From: Mycobacterium sp. GA-0227b
Lineage (GTDB): Bacteria; Actinomycetota; Actinomycetes; Mycobacteriales; Mycobacteriaceae
Reading direction: 5' to 3'
DNA length: 64,000 nucleotides
Assembly (NCBI RefSeq): GCF_001499855.1
Contig: NZ_LQIK01000003.1
Coordinates: forward strand, 157,751 to 221,750
How positions within the stretch are numbered: position 1 is the stretch's first letter; every line of letters begins with the position of its first letter. Shown piece after piece: positions 38,165-48,714 of this stretch. The notes beneath the pieces are model-generated. The model did not search any database and was not told where the DNA came from. It saw only the letters and a program-made list of their open reading frames with translations. The position numbers and the translations under genes are program-made.

Positions 38165-38359
38165 GACCTGCAGGACAGCGGGGCCGATTCCGCTGAAAGT
38201 CTTTTGCGTTCAGACTGTTTCGAGTTACTCCGTGGACGGCTGAGGGCAAAAGCTCTGTTGCACCGCATGATTCACGTTTGGCAATCGATGTTGCTATGCC
38301 GCTACGAAAAGTCACGATCTGCAATGACATTCGTGAAGTACGCAATAGAACGCGCAGGT

Positions 38360-38375
38360 TGTGAACGCTGTCACA
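38360..38375. promoter_or_regulatory. Crp-type site TGTGAACGCTGTCACA
   Basis: This is a perfect TGTGA-N6-TCACA match to the Crp (Rv3676) binding motif, 42 bases before the ATG at 38418 of the NlpC/P60 gene. It covers the alternative GTG at 38361, which argues that the GTG is not the start. The GTCACAG half is also reminiscent of MtrA sites at other cell-wall hydrolase genes. Confidence 0.7.
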
Positions 38376-38417
38376 GAATTTGGTGACGCTGCAACGGCAC
38401 TTGTAACGTCCCGGCGC

Positions 38418-38969
38418 ATGTTTGCTCTTGCCACGCTCTTGACGCTTGTGAACCAGGTGTCGGGCACGCCGTACGTCTCGGGCGGGGACTCCCCGGCGGG
38501 TACGGACTGCTCCGGCCTGGTGTCCTGGGTGACGAATGCGGCGACCGGTCGGCCCGTCTACGGCGACAGGTTCAACACGGGAAACATCGAGCAGGAGCTG
38601 CTCGAACGTGGATTTCAGTACGGCACCCAGCCCGGTGCGTTGGTGGTCGGCTGGAACAGCGGCCACACCGCAGCCACCCTGCCCGACGGCACCCCGGTCT
38701 CATCCGGTGAAAGCGGCGGCGTCAAGATCGGCGGTGGCGGCGCCTACCAGGATCAGTTCACCAACCACATGTTCCTGCCGGTGCCGCCCGAGCAGCCCTT
38801 GGCGCCCGGTGCGCCGCCCGCGCCGGTGGTGATGATGGCCGGGCACCAGCCCCTGCCGCCGGCCCCGCCTCCGCCGCCCGCGAACCCATTGCCGCCTCCG
38901 CCGGCGAACCCGTTCGCGCCGCCCCCGCCACCGATGGCACCGTCACCAGCACCCCTGCCACCGGCCTGA
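38418..38969 (+). CDS. NlpC/P60-like cell-wall peptidase with proline-rich tail
   Basis: A 183-residue protein whose N-terminal 120 residues form an NlpC/P60-like domain: the catalytic Cys lies in GTDCSGLVSWV and the His in NSGHTAATL. A 60-residue Pro-rich tail follows (PPAPPPPPANPLPPPP and similar). The frame is open from a GTG at 38361, but that codon lies inside a perfect Crp site and the ATG at 38418 gives a hydrophobic N-terminus, MFALATLLTLVNQV. A cleavable signal peptide is not obvious. It would cut stem peptides or bind them. Confidence 0.8.
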   Translation: MFALATLLTLVNQVSGTPYVSGGDSPAGTDCSGLVSWVTNAATGRPVYGDRFNTGNIEQELLERGFQYGTQPGALVVGWNSGHTAATLPDGTPVSSGESGGVKIGGGGAYQDQFTNHMFLPVPPEQPLAPGAPPAPVVMMAGHQPLPPAPPPPPANPLPPPPANPFAPPPPPMAPSPAPLPPA

Positions 38970-39000
38970 TCGCAGCACCCGCCCGGATAGCCTCTCCGGC

Positions 39001-39747
39001 GTGATCGTGCTTCTTCCGCCCTCGGAGACCAAGCGGTCCGGGGGCGACGGGCCGCCGCTGCGCCTTGAGTCGCTCAACTCGCCGGAGCTGGGACCGCTGC
39101 GGGTCGAGTTGCTCGACGAGCTGGTGAAGCTTGCGCAAGACCGGCCGGCGTGCCGGCGTGCACTGGGGCTGTCGGCCACGCAGGACGCCGAGATCGACCG
39201 CAACGCCGAGCTGCGCAGCGCGCCGACGCTGCCGGCGATCAACCGCTACACCGGTGTCCTCTACGACGCCTTGGATATGGAGTCGCTTCAGGGCGCTGCT
39301 GCGAGCCGTGCCCGAGCCCGACTGGCCGTCGGTTCGGCGCTGTTCGGACTGTTACGTGCCGACGATCCGGTACCGCCGTACCGGCTTTCGGCTACGTCGA
39401 AGCTGCCCGGCCGGCCGACGTTGGCCGCGCGGTGGCGTCCCGTGCTGGAACCCGTGCTCAGCCGGTTGGCGACCGAGGACCTCGTCGTCGACCTCCGATC
39501 CGGTTCCTACGCGTCGCTCGGCCGGCTGGCTGCCGCCGTCCGCGTCGACGTGGTCGCCGAGCACTGCGACGGTAGACGCACCGTCGTGACCCACTTCAAC
39601 AAGGCGCACAAGGGCCGACTCGCCCGCATCCTGGCCACCACCCGAGCCGAACCCGACGACGCGGCCGGGGTTGCCGCTGTCGCGCGACGCGCCGGGATGC
39701 GGGTGGAGCGACGCGGTGACGACCTGACCGTCGTCGTCCCCGCCTGA
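39001..39747 (+). CDS. yaaA: YaaA family peroxide stress protein
   Basis: A 248-residue protein of the YaaA/DUF328 family. It opens IVLLPPSETKR and continues with NRYTGVLYDALDM and LRSGSYASL, the core motifs. E. coli YaaA limits iron-driven damage under peroxide stress by lowering free iron. GTG start at 39001. No adjacent oxidative stress gene is evident, and it lies 31 bases after the NlpC/P60 gene. The mycobacterial role is not known. Confidence 0.92.
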   Translation: MIVLLPPSETKRSGGDGPPLRLESLNSPELGPLRVELLDELVKLAQDRPACRRALGLSATQDAEIDRNAELRSAPTLPAINRYTGVLYDALDMESLQGAAASRARARLAVGSALFGLLRADDPVPPYRLSATSKLPGRPTLAARWRPVLEPVLSRLATEDLVVDLRSGSYASLGRLAAAVRVDVVAEHCDGRRTVVTHFNKAHKGRLARILATTRAEPDDAAGVAAVARRAGMRVERRGDDLTVVVPA

Positions 39748-39756
39748 CCCCGCGCG

Positions 39757-40272
39757 TCAGATGTCTTCGATCCAGTCGCTGGTGTAGAACTCCGCGGGGT
39801 TCTGCGAGAAAGCGTCGGGACGGGTGATGAACACCCACGCTCCGGTCGCGCCCGGTTCGACGGCGTCGTGAAGGGTGACGGAGCCGTAGCCCGCCCCATT
39901 GATCTGCAACACGCCCGCCGCCACACCGGGGTCGCCGCCGTGGCAGGTGGCCGCCGACGGCCGTGGCGCCTGGATGAGCCGGACGTCGTAACGCATGTTC
40001 GGTATCGCGGTGTTCATCTCGACGTCCGCGGAAACGCCCGAACCGGTGCTGCGGATGACACTGGTGGCGCGTGCGTAGCCGGTCGGACCGTTGAATTCGG
40101 TCCCGCCGTAGTCGCAGCGCCGCAGGACTTGATTCAGGGGAACGAACGTGCCGCCGCGCCCCGCGCCGACGGGTCCGTCCGCGACGGCGCTGCCGGTGCT
40201 GCTCGCCAGTCCGAGGGGCGCGGTGACGGCGACCGCGGCGGCCAGGGTCATCAACCGGATCGATCGGCGCAT
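39757..40272 (-). CDS. Secreted hypothetical protein
   Basis: A 171-residue exported protein with a signal peptide (RLMTLAAAVAVTAPLGLA, cleavage near AVA). The mature domain has two Cys (RRCDYGG and ATCHGGDPG) and appears all beta, with VSADVEMNTAIPNMRYDVRL and VAAGVLQINGAGYGSVTL. The ATG at 40272 is chosen over upstream codons. It is convergent with yaaA, separated by 9 bases. I do not recognise a family. Confidence 0.75.
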   Translation of the reverse strand: MRRSIRLMTLAAAVAVTAPLGLASSTGSAVADGPVGAGRGGTFVPLNQVLRRCDYGGTEFNGPTGYARATSVIRSTGSGVSADVEMNTAIPNMRYDVRLIQAPRPSAATCHGGDPGVAAGVLQINGAGYGSVTLHDAVEPGATGAWVFITRPDAFSQNPAEFYTSDWIEDI

Positions 40273-40415
40273 GTCTGCCTCCCCGTTCCTCATCCGCGGC
40301 GGTGTGCTTTGCTCACGGGATTGACCTCCGTCGCTACGGTAAACCACGAGTCACGCGTCCCGGACCAGTTCGGCGGGTGTTTGGCGCGACTCCGACCCGG
40401 CCGTACCGTGGAGGC

Positions 40416-41278
40416 ATGACGGTGTTGCCGGATCTGGGTTCCGTGCGCAAGACCCTCGGTCGCGGCTTGTTCGGCATGGTTGCCGGCCCCGACGGCCCCG
40501 CCAACCGCGCGCGCATCCACGACACTCCCGGCCCCCGGTGGTTCGCCGAAGACCGCCCGATCCGCCGGGTGCACGCTGACGCCTCGATGTTCGTGGGCGG
40601 TCTACGCGCGTTGTTGCTGCAGTCGCTGCATCCCTTGGCGATGGCGGGCGTCGCCGAGCACTCCGACTACCGGGGTGACCCGTGGGGTCGGTTGCAGCGG
40701 ACCAGCACCTTCCTGGCGGTGACCACCTTCGGACCCGCCGACGAGGCTCAACGCGCGGTCGACCGGGTACGCGGCATCCATCAACGGGTGCGCGGCGTCG
40801 CTGCGGACGGCAGGCCCTACCACGCCGCCGATCCGCATCTGCTGGAGTGGGTGCACATCGCCGAGGTCGACAGCTTCCTGCTCGCGCACCAGTTGTACGG
40901 TGAGACGCCACTGGACCAGGCCGGCCGAGACGGCTACGTCGCCGACACCGCCCGGGTGGCGTCGGCGTTGGGCGTCGTCGACCCGCCGCGTAGCGAAAAA
41001 GAGCTGGGCGAGCGGATCGAGCGGTTCCGGCCGGAACTCTGCGGCACCGCCGCCGCCCGCGACGCTGCCCGGTTCCTGCTGCTGACTCCCCCGCTGCCGA
41101 TCGCGGCCAGGGCTCCCTACGGGATACTCGCGGCGACGTCGGTGGCGATGCTGCCGGCCTGGGCGCGAATGCCGCTGATGCTGCCGTACTTTCCGCCGGT
41201 CGAGGCGACCGTCATCCGATTGTCGGGTCGTGTCCTTGTCGGCGGGATCCGATGGGCGCTGACCGCGGAGCGCCGCGG

Positions 41279-41282
<4 letters not shown>
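40416..41282 (+). CDS. Oxygenase MpaB family protein (DUF2236)
   Basis: A 288-residue protein of the DUF2236/MpaB family, named after the fungal oxygenase that cleaves a farnesyl chain in mycophenolic acid synthesis. It shows RVHADASMFVGGLRALLLQSLHPLAMAGVAEHSDY, with His ligands for haem, and LEWVHIAEVDSFLLAHQLYG. Two hydrophobic stretches near the C-terminus may touch the membrane. A GGAGG ribosome site lies just before the ATG at 40416. Substrate unknown. The 3' end overlaps the convergent synthetase gene by four bases. Confidence 0.87.
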
Positions 41283-42910
<1,628 letters not shown>

Positions 42911-43050
42911 GGCATCTCCCAGGTGCCGGCGTGTTAGCGACATGATCGCCGATGTACACGCGCTAGGGCGGGAAAACACGAAGGCGCCTACGCCACGGCG
43001 GTCGGCTGAAACAACTGAGGGCGGCTACCGTTTGGCCTACCGTTAGCCGG

Positions 43051-43290
43051 GTGGAAGCACACCCGGCAAAAGCCCCCGGCCTGGTAGCGGTCGAGGCACT
43101 GCGCTCAGGGGACCCGATCGTCGATGTCAACGGTGGCGGTCAGCACTACACGGTGTTGGAGGCGAAGGACCTCGGCGAGGGCTGTGTCGTTCTCGAACTG
43201 GAGTCCAAGGCCCACGACGAACTGCGCGTGATCGAGATGACGTTCCCCGCCGGCTACCAGATGGAAAGATCGCCCCGCCGACTGCTGTAG
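43051..43290 (+). CDS. Small conserved hypothetical protein
   Basis: A 79-residue soluble protein, GTG start, with an all-beta look: VAVEALRSGDPIVDVN, GGQHYTVLEAKDLGEGCVVLELES, and ELRVIEMTFPAGYQM. No signal peptide or membrane segment. It is followed 38 bases later by a thioesterase-like gene on the same strand. Function not recognised; the composition and GC-rich third positions support a real gene. Confidence 0.6.
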   Translation: MEAHPAKAPGLVAVEALRSGDPIVDVNGGGQHYTVLEAKDLGEGCVVLELESKAHDELRVIEMTFPAGYQMERSPRRLL

Positions 43291-43328
43291 ACCGCCGTCG
43301 TCGAACCCTTTCGAGATGGGAGTGCCCG

Positions 43329-44177
43329 GTGTTGCGCGATATCCGGGAGTTGACCGATTCGCCCGAGGAGTACGCCGAGGAACTGCGCAGGCGGTGGGGC
43401 GGGCTGTTGAGCTACCGCTACATCGGCCGCAGCTACGCGCAGATGGACCTCGTCGACGAGGACAACACCGTCACCGTGCGCCGCGATATGCGCGACGCCG
43501 CGGGGGGACTGCTGTTCGCCGTGCTGGGGATCTGCGCGCCCGAGAGCGGGCACATGTCCGACCTGGAGGCGGTGCCCAACCCGGTGATCCATTCCTGCCA
43601 GCTGCTCGACCCGGGCCTCGACGTCCGTCGCATCGAGGTGGTGTCCGAGGAGCTGCGGGTCGGCCGCCAGATGGGCTACAGCCGGGCGAAGATCGTCGAC
43701 GCCGAACAGCCCGGCCGGGTACTTGCGCTGATCGAAGGTCAGGGTGTCAGCATCGGCACGCCGCCCGACGGACTGGGCCGGATGGAGGCCAACCCCCTCG
43801 AGGTGGTCGACTCCCCCGATCTGCCGCCGCTGTGGCAGGTGTTCGGCGGCCACCGCAGGCCCGACGGCCGGTGGGGACTGCCGGAGTTGTCGGTGGAGGT
43901 GGCGTCGCCCGACGCCGCGCTGCACGTCGGGCCGCAGTTCGTCATCCTCGAGAAGGCGGCGACCGACGCCGCGGCCAGTGTGGCCGGCACCGACCGTCTG
44001 CACGGGGTGTCGTGCCACGTCATGTTCATGGCCCGCGGCAAAGCCGGCCCGTTTCGGGTGGACACCGAACCGCTTCGCGGGTCCGCCGGCACTGTCGCGG
44101 TCCGGGTTCTGATGCGCGACGAGGGCGTCGACAACCGCGTCATCACCGCCGCGTCCTATGTCTTCCGGGTGGCATAG
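43329..44177 (+). CDS. Hotdog-fold (acyl-CoA thioesterase-like) protein
   Basis: A 282-residue protein that looks like a double hotdog: a first half with LLSYRYIGRSYAQMDLVDEDNTVTVRRDM, and a second half with LHGVSCHVMFMARGKAGPF and VAVRVLMRDEG. Such folds often hydrolyse acyl-CoA, but I cannot place a clear catalytic motif. GTG start at 43329 after GAGATGGGAG. It is in line with the small upstream gene and 38 bases before the next alpha/beta hydrolase. A conserved mycobacterial protein of unknown role is the safe name. Confidence 0.7.
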   Translation: MLRDIRELTDSPEEYAEELRRRWGGLLSYRYIGRSYAQMDLVDEDNTVTVRRDMRDAAGGLLFAVLGICAPESGHMSDLEAVPNPVIHSCQLLDPGLDVRRIEVVSEELRVGRQMGYSRAKIVDAEQPGRVLALIEGQGVSIGTPPDGLGRMEANPLEVVDSPDLPPLWQVFGGHRRPDGRWGLPELSVEVASPDAALHVGPQFVILEKAATDAAASVAGTDRLHGVSCHVMFMARGKAGPFRVDTEPLRGSAGTVAVRVLMRDEGVDNRVITAASYVFRVA

Positions 44178-44215
44178 CTAACAAGCGCGCCGACGCGCCA
44201 TGAGACACTTCGGAC

Positions 44216-45142
44216 ATGGTTGTCGCAATCGCCCGCCCCAAGCTCGAGGGCAACGTCGCTGTCGGCGACGATCGTCGGATCGGGTTCGCCGAGTTCGGCG
44301 CTCCACAGGGCCGCGCCATCTTCTGGCTGCACGGCACCCCGGGCGCTCGGCGCCAGATCCCGATGGAAGCGCGCGTCTACGCCGAAAAGGCCAACATCCG
44401 GTTGATCGGGCTCGACCGGCCCGGTATCGGATCGTCGACCCCGCATCGCTACGACACCGTCGTCGCGTTCGCCGACGACCTGCGCACCATCGCCGACACG
44501 CTCGGCATCGACAAGATGGTCGTCGTCGGCCTGTCCGGCGGCGGCCCGTACACGCTGGGCTGCGCCGCGGCGATGCCCGACCGGGTGGTCGCCGCCGGCG
44601 TGATCGGCGGCGTCGCGCCCACGGTGGGTTCCGACGCGATCACCGGCGGCCTGATGGGCAATCTCGGCACGCGCGTGGCACCGCTGCTGCAGTACGCGGG
44701 AACGCCGATCGGACTGGTGGCGTCGGCGCTCATCCGGTTCATCAAGCCGGTCGCCTCCCCCGCCGCCGACCTGTACGGTCGGGTGTCCCCGGAGGGCGAC
44801 CGTCGGCTGCTGGCCCGCCCCGAGATCAAGGCGATGTTCCTCGACGACCTGCTCAACGGCAGCCGCAAACAACTGGCCGCGCCGTTCTCCGACATCGTCG
44901 TGTTCGCCCGGGACTGGGGCTTCCGGCTCGATGAGATCAAGGTGCCGGTGCGCTGGTGGCACGGCGACGCCGACCACATCGTCCCGTACGCGCACGGGCA
45001 GCATGTGGTGTCCAGGCTCGCCGACGCCGAGCTCTACCCGATGCCCGGCGAAAGTCACCTCGCCGGGCTGGGCCGTGCGGAGGAGATCCTGCAGACGATG
45101 ATGAAGGTCTGGGACGAGTACGCCGACGGCGAACGTTCCTAG
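44216..45142 (+). CDS. Alpha/beta hydrolase
   Basis: A 308-residue hydrolase. IFWLHGTPGARRQIPM has the oxyanion motif, MVVVGLSGGGPYTLG holds the nucleophile Ser, HGDADHIVPYAHG the acid, and GESHLAGLG the His. It resembles lipases or peroxidases of the Abhydrolase_6 type. It probably forms an operon with the thioesterase-like gene before it. Substrate unknown. It ends 30 bases before the convergent small gene. Confidence 0.88.
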   Translation: MVVAIARPKLEGNVAVGDDRRIGFAEFGAPQGRAIFWLHGTPGARRQIPMEARVYAEKANIRLIGLDRPGIGSSTPHRYDTVVAFADDLRTIADTLGIDKMVVVGLSGGGPYTLGCAAAMPDRVVAAGVIGGVAPTVGSDAITGGLMGNLGTRVAPLLQYAGTPIGLVASALIRFIKPVASPAADLYGRVSPEGDRRLLARPEIKAMFLDDLLNGSRKQLAAPFSDIVVFARDWGFRLDEIKVPVRWWHGDADHIVPYAHGQHVVSRLADAELYPMPGESHLAGLGRAEEILQTMMKVWDEYADGERS

Positions 45143-45172
45143 CCTGCCGAGCGGACGCAGGTAGCCGCGGCG

Positions 45173-45400
45173 CTACGCACCGCGGTTCAACCAGCCGGTC
45201 ACCGTGGGCAGGTCGCGGCTGTAGGCCATCAGGATGTCGTCGTGGTACAGCGCTCCGCCGCTGATCGCGTCGGGTCCCTGCCAGATCACGTGAATCCGCA
45301 CCGGACTCCGGGTGTAGTAGTCGGTGCGGTCGGCGTCTCGGCGGTCCCATCCGGCCTCTACGGCGCGCTGGGACATCTCGTCGCGCGCGGTTGCCGTCAT
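45173..45400 (-). CDS. Small hypothetical protein
   Basis: A 75-residue soluble protein with VEAGWDRRDADRTDYYTRSPVRIHVIWQG and a C-terminal DILMAYSRDLPTVTGWLNRGA. The ATG at 45400 follows a GAGGAA ribosome site by about ten bases. It is divergent from the GCS2-family gene. The family is unknown to me; similar short proteins occur in mycobacteria. Confidence 0.6.
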   Translation of the reverse strand: MTATARDEMSQRAVEAGWDRRDADRTDYYTRSPVRIHVIWQGPDAISGGALYHDDILMAYSRDLPTVTGWLNRGA

Positions 45401-45470
45401 CGATGTGTTCCTCCTGTGTCGCACGGGTACGTTATCGAATCCGATCGCGGTTCTGCCCTAGGAGGTGTCG

Positions 45471-46598
45471 ATGGCGGTCGGTGACGCGGTGGTGAGCCTA
45501 TCCGACGTTCCCACGATGGGCGTCGAGGAGGAGTTCTTCCTCATCGACCCTGTCACCCGCACGCCGCAACCGCGGGCCGCCGACGTCATCGCGGCCGTCG
45601 GCCATGAAGCGGCCGACTTGGTCTCCGGCGAGTTCACTCGACACCAGATCGAGGTGCGAACGCCGCCGTGCGGCGACGCCGACCAATTGCGCGCCGAATT
45701 GGCACGGGTGCGCGCGGCGACCAATACCGCCGCCGCCTCGGTCGGCCTGCGGCTGTGCGCGGCGGGCACCCCGGTGCTGACCGACAGGCGGGCCGTCGAG
45801 GTTGGCGACCACCCGCGGTATCGGGCTGGAACTGCGCAGTACCGCGCGATGCTAGACGACTTCGCGTTGTGTTCGATGCACGTCCACGTGCATATCCCCG
45901 ACCGCGAGCTGGCCCTGCGAGTCGGCAACCACCTGCGGCCGTGGTTACCGACTCTGCTTGTGCTCAGCGCGAATTCGCGGTTCTGTCGGGGCGCCGACAC
46001 CGGCTACTCCGACTGGCGTGCCGTTGTCCGCAGTCGCTTCCCGTGCCTCGGCCCACCGCCCTACGCTTCATCGCTGCGTCAGTACGAGGAACTTTCCGCG
46101 GCGATCACCGAGTCCGGGGCAATGCTGAAGGCAGACCTGCCGTTTTGGGATGTCCGGCCGAACCCGGTGTGGCCGACGGTCGAGATCCGCACGATGGATG
46201 TCGCTGCTGACCTCGACGACACCGTCGCGCTGGGGACCATCGTCAGGGCGCTGGTGACGACGGTTGCGAGGGCGGCGGGCGCCGGTGATCCCGGGCCGAT
46301 GCTGTCCAGCGAGTTGTTGCGCGCGGCGTATTGGCGCGCGGCGCGCGACGGGTGGTCAGGATGCGTCCCCGACGCGGCGACGGGCCGCCTAGTTCCTTCA
46401 CCCGAGCAGGCGGCGCGGTTGATCGACCACATCGAGGCCGCCCTCGTCGCCGGCGGGGACACAGAGGCGGTGTCGGCGTTCATGGACAGGCTGTCCGCCC
46501 GCGGAAACGGAGCCGATTTGCAGCGCGCGTCGGCCTCGCGGCATGGCGATCTCACCGGTGTGGTGGACGACCTGTTGGACCTGACGGCGCGAACGTGA
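45471..46598 (+). CDS. GCS2-type carboxylate-amine ligase (YbdK-like)
   Basis: A 375-residue ATP-dependent ligase of the glutamate-cysteine ligase type 2 family. Motifs are TMGVEEEFFLIDP at the N-terminus, EFTRHQIEVRTPPC, CSMHVHVHIPD and WPTVEIRTMDVAADLDD. It would join an amine to a carboxylate, as in glutathione-like or ergothioneine-related chemistry; the EgtA enzyme of ergothioneine synthesis is a relative, but its other pathway genes are absent here. An AGGAGG site five bases before the ATG at 45471 decides the start over the GTG at 45465. Confidence 0.87.
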   Translation: MAVGDAVVSLSDVPTMGVEEEFFLIDPVTRTPQPRAADVIAAVGHEAADLVSGEFTRHQIEVRTPPCGDADQLRAELARVRAATNTAAASVGLRLCAAGTPVLTDRRAVEVGDHPRYRAGTAQYRAMLDDFALCSMHVHVHIPDRELALRVGNHLRPWLPTLLVLSANSRFCRGADTGYSDWRAVVRSRFPCLGPPPYASSLRQYEELSAAITESGAMLKADLPFWDVRPNPVWPTVEIRTMDVAADLDDTVALGTIVRALVTTVARAAGAGDPGPMLSSELLRAAYWRAARDGWSGCVPDAATGRLVPSPEQAARLIDHIEAALVAGGDTEAVSAFMDRLSARGNGADLQRASASRHGDLTGVVDDLLDLTART

Positions 46599-47280
46599 CG
46601 ACAAGGACGTCGCGGCGCGCCGGTTTCGTCGGGTCCAGGGGTCGGATCGGCGTCACCCCGTGCAACGTACGACGGTCGTCGCCGAGCAACAGGGTGCCCG
46701 GCTCGCTCAGCGTGGTCGACAGCAGCTGGCGGCCGTCGGCGCAGAACACCGAACTCTCTCCGCCCACCGCATTGTCGCGACCGATCAGCAACGAGCTGAC
46801 CAGGGTGACGCCGTCGCGGTGCAGCCCCTCCGGCGTGGGTTCGCCACCGTCGGACGTCGAGGCCAGCACGCGGAACGGGGTGACCTTAATACTCCAGCGG
46901 GGCAACTCGTCCAGCATCGTGGCCACCTGACCCAGTAGCCGCAGAAACCGTTGCAGCAGTGGCTCTTCGACGAATGCGTCGGTGAGCGGCTCGAAGTGGC
47001 GGCTGCGGTCGACATAGAGCGGGTTGGATGCCTGCGGCTGTACGAACGCGTCGTGCGGCAAAGGGTCGATGGCACCGTCGGCGGGGACGAACGCGAAATG
47101 TCCGTAGCGGCGTAGGCGCCGCGTGCCCAGCTCTGCGGCATAAGGATCGTCGGCCAGGGCGTTCCAGTGCCGGCCGAACCGCTGCCAGGCGCGGCGGTCG
47201 GTGCCGAGGCCCGCATTGAGTTCGGCCGGGGCCATCAGATATGCCCCGTCGGTGAGCAACGGGTGCTGTGCGAGTGTCAT
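46552..47280 (-). CDS. 2OG-Fe dioxygenase family protein
   Basis: A 242-residue oxygenase of the 2OG-Fe type (PF10014-like). Iron ligands are seen in GLHRDGVTLVSSL (His and Asp) and TLHGVTPIRP (the second His). LRRYGHFAFVPADG and NPLYVDRSRHFEPLTD are family-specific. Members hydroxylate free amino acids. It overlaps the convergent GCS2-type gene by 47 bases at their 3' ends. The amino acid substrate is not clear. Confidence 0.85.
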   Translation of the reverse strand: MTLAQHPLLTDGAYLMAPAELNAGLGTDRRAWQRFGRHWNALADDPYAAELGTRRLRRYGHFAFVPADGAIDPLPHDAFVQPQASNPLYVDRSRHFEPLTDAFVEEPLLQRFLRLLGQVATMLDELPRWSIKVTPFRVLASTSDGGEPTPEGLHRDGVTLVSSLLIGRDNAVGGESSVFCADGRQLLSTTLSEPGTLLLGDDRRTLHGVTPIRPLDPTKPARRDVLVVTFAPSGPTGRPPHR

Positions 47281-47333
47281 CTCGCCGCCGGAATACCCGC
47301 GTGCACACGGATTGAACGTGGCGACCGCTCAGC

Positions 47334-48593
47334 TCAGCTCAGCGCGCGGCGCAGCATGTGCATCGCGACGGTGGTGGACCGCTCGCGGATGTCGGTGCGG
47401 TTGCCGGGCAGCCGCATCGTCCTGGTGACCGTGAGACCGTCGGCCAGCTTGACACTGAAACACACGGTGCCCACCGGTTTTTCGGCTGTCCCGCCGCCCG
47501 GGCCCGCGACGCCGGTGATCGCGACGGCGGTGTCGACCCCGAAGCGGTTCAACGCGCCGTCGGCCATCGCCTCGGCGACGGGCTCGGACACCGCGCCATG
47601 CGCCTCGATCAGGGCCGGGTCCACGCCGAGCAGCCCCGCCTTGACGTCGTTCGCGTAGGCGACCACCGCTCCGGCGACGTAGGCCGACGAGCCCGCGAGG
47701 TCGGTCAGCCGAGCGGCCAGCAGCCCGCCGGTGCAGGACTCGGCGGTCGCGATGCGTCGACCGCCGAGCAACCGGGCGACCTGGTCGTCGATGCGGGAGC
47801 CGTCCTCGGAGAAGATCACCTCGCCGTGCCGCTCGCGCAGCAACGTCATCAGCTCGGCGTAGGTCTCGGCGGCGTCGGGCTCGTAGCGGGTGACCACTTC
47901 GAGCTCGCCGCGCCGCAGGCAGGTGGTGATCTCGAGACGGTCGAAACCGGCGATGCTGCGCTCGGCGTCACGCAGCGTGTCGGCGAGGCCGGACTCCGGC
48001 AGCCCGAACATCCGGACCGTCTCCTGGCGGTACGCGGTGCGGCCGGCGATCGCCTCCTGCACAGCGGGGGTCTGCACCGCCAGCGGCCACATCGGCTGCA
48101 GTTCGCGCGGCGGCCCGGGCAGCACGACGATCGTCGGCTTGCCCGCCACCACCACGCCCGGAGCGGTGCCGACCGGATCGATCACGTCGGCGCCGTCCGG
48201 AACCAGCGCCTGCTTGCGGTTCGACGCCTGGATTGCCTCGGCATCGACATTCGGGAAACGCGCCATCAGACGCGCCACGATGTCGGCGATCGTGGCCTCG
48301 AGCCGGTTGTCCAACACCAACTTTCGGCCCGCGAACCGGGCCACCGTCTCGACGGTCATGTCGTCGGCAGTGGGGCCCAGGCCGCCGCTGGTGACGATCA
48401 GGTCCACGCCCTCGTCGGCCAGGAACCGCAACTGGGCCTCGATGTCGCCCGGCCGGTCGCCGCAGATGGTGATGTGCGCCAACTCGACACCCAGCTCCAG
48501 TAGCCGATCGGCGATCCACGGTCCGTTGAGATCCTGCACCCGGCCCGTGAGTACTTCGGTGCCGGTGACCACGATGCCCGCGCGTGCGCTCAC
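47334..48593 (-). CDS. cinA: CinA-like protein (NMN amidohydrolase family)
   Basis: A 419-residue protein with the two CinA domains: an N-terminal MoCF-like domain ([37 protein letters not shown]) and a C-terminal amidase domain ([27 protein letters not shown]) with the catalytic Ser and Thr of nicotinamide mononucleotide deamidase. The role is NAD salvage; a link to recA-type competence is historical. GTG start at 48593. It lies upstream of no other same-strand gene and ends near the 2OG-Fe gene. Confidence 0.93.
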   Translation of the reverse strand: MSARAGIVVTGTEVLTGRVQDLNGPWIADRLLELGVELAHITICGDRPGDIEAQLRFLADEGVDLIVTSGGLGPTADDMTVETVARFAGRKLVLDNRLEATIADIVARLMARFPNVDAEAIQASNRKQALVPDGADVIDPVGTAPGVVVAGKPTIVVLPGPPRELQPMWPLAVQTPAVQEAIAGRTAYRQETVRMFGLPESGLADTLRDAERSIAGFDRLEITTCLRRGELEVVTRYEPDAAETYAELMTLLRERHGEVIFSEDGSRIDDQVARLLGGRRIATAESCTGGLLAARLTDLAGSSAYVAGAVVAYANDVKAGLLGVDPALIEAHGAVSEPVAEAMADGALNRFGVDTAVAITGVAGPGGGTAEKPVGTVCFSVKLADGLTVTRTMRLPGNRTDIRERSTTVAMHMLRRALS

Positions 48594-48714
48594 GAGCTAC
48601 GACACTACGGGGCGCCGCGGTCGGGGCTCGCGCGCGAGTGTGGGGTTGGTCGACGCTCGGCGCGGCGAAGCGTGCGGTTGTAATCCACGTTCGCCCGAGA
48701 AGGGTGGGTTGCGG

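Noticed and set aside
38361..38417. GTG at 38361 as start of the NlpC/P60 gene
   Set aside because: The codon lies inside a perfect Crp site and the added residues look unlike a protein N-terminus.
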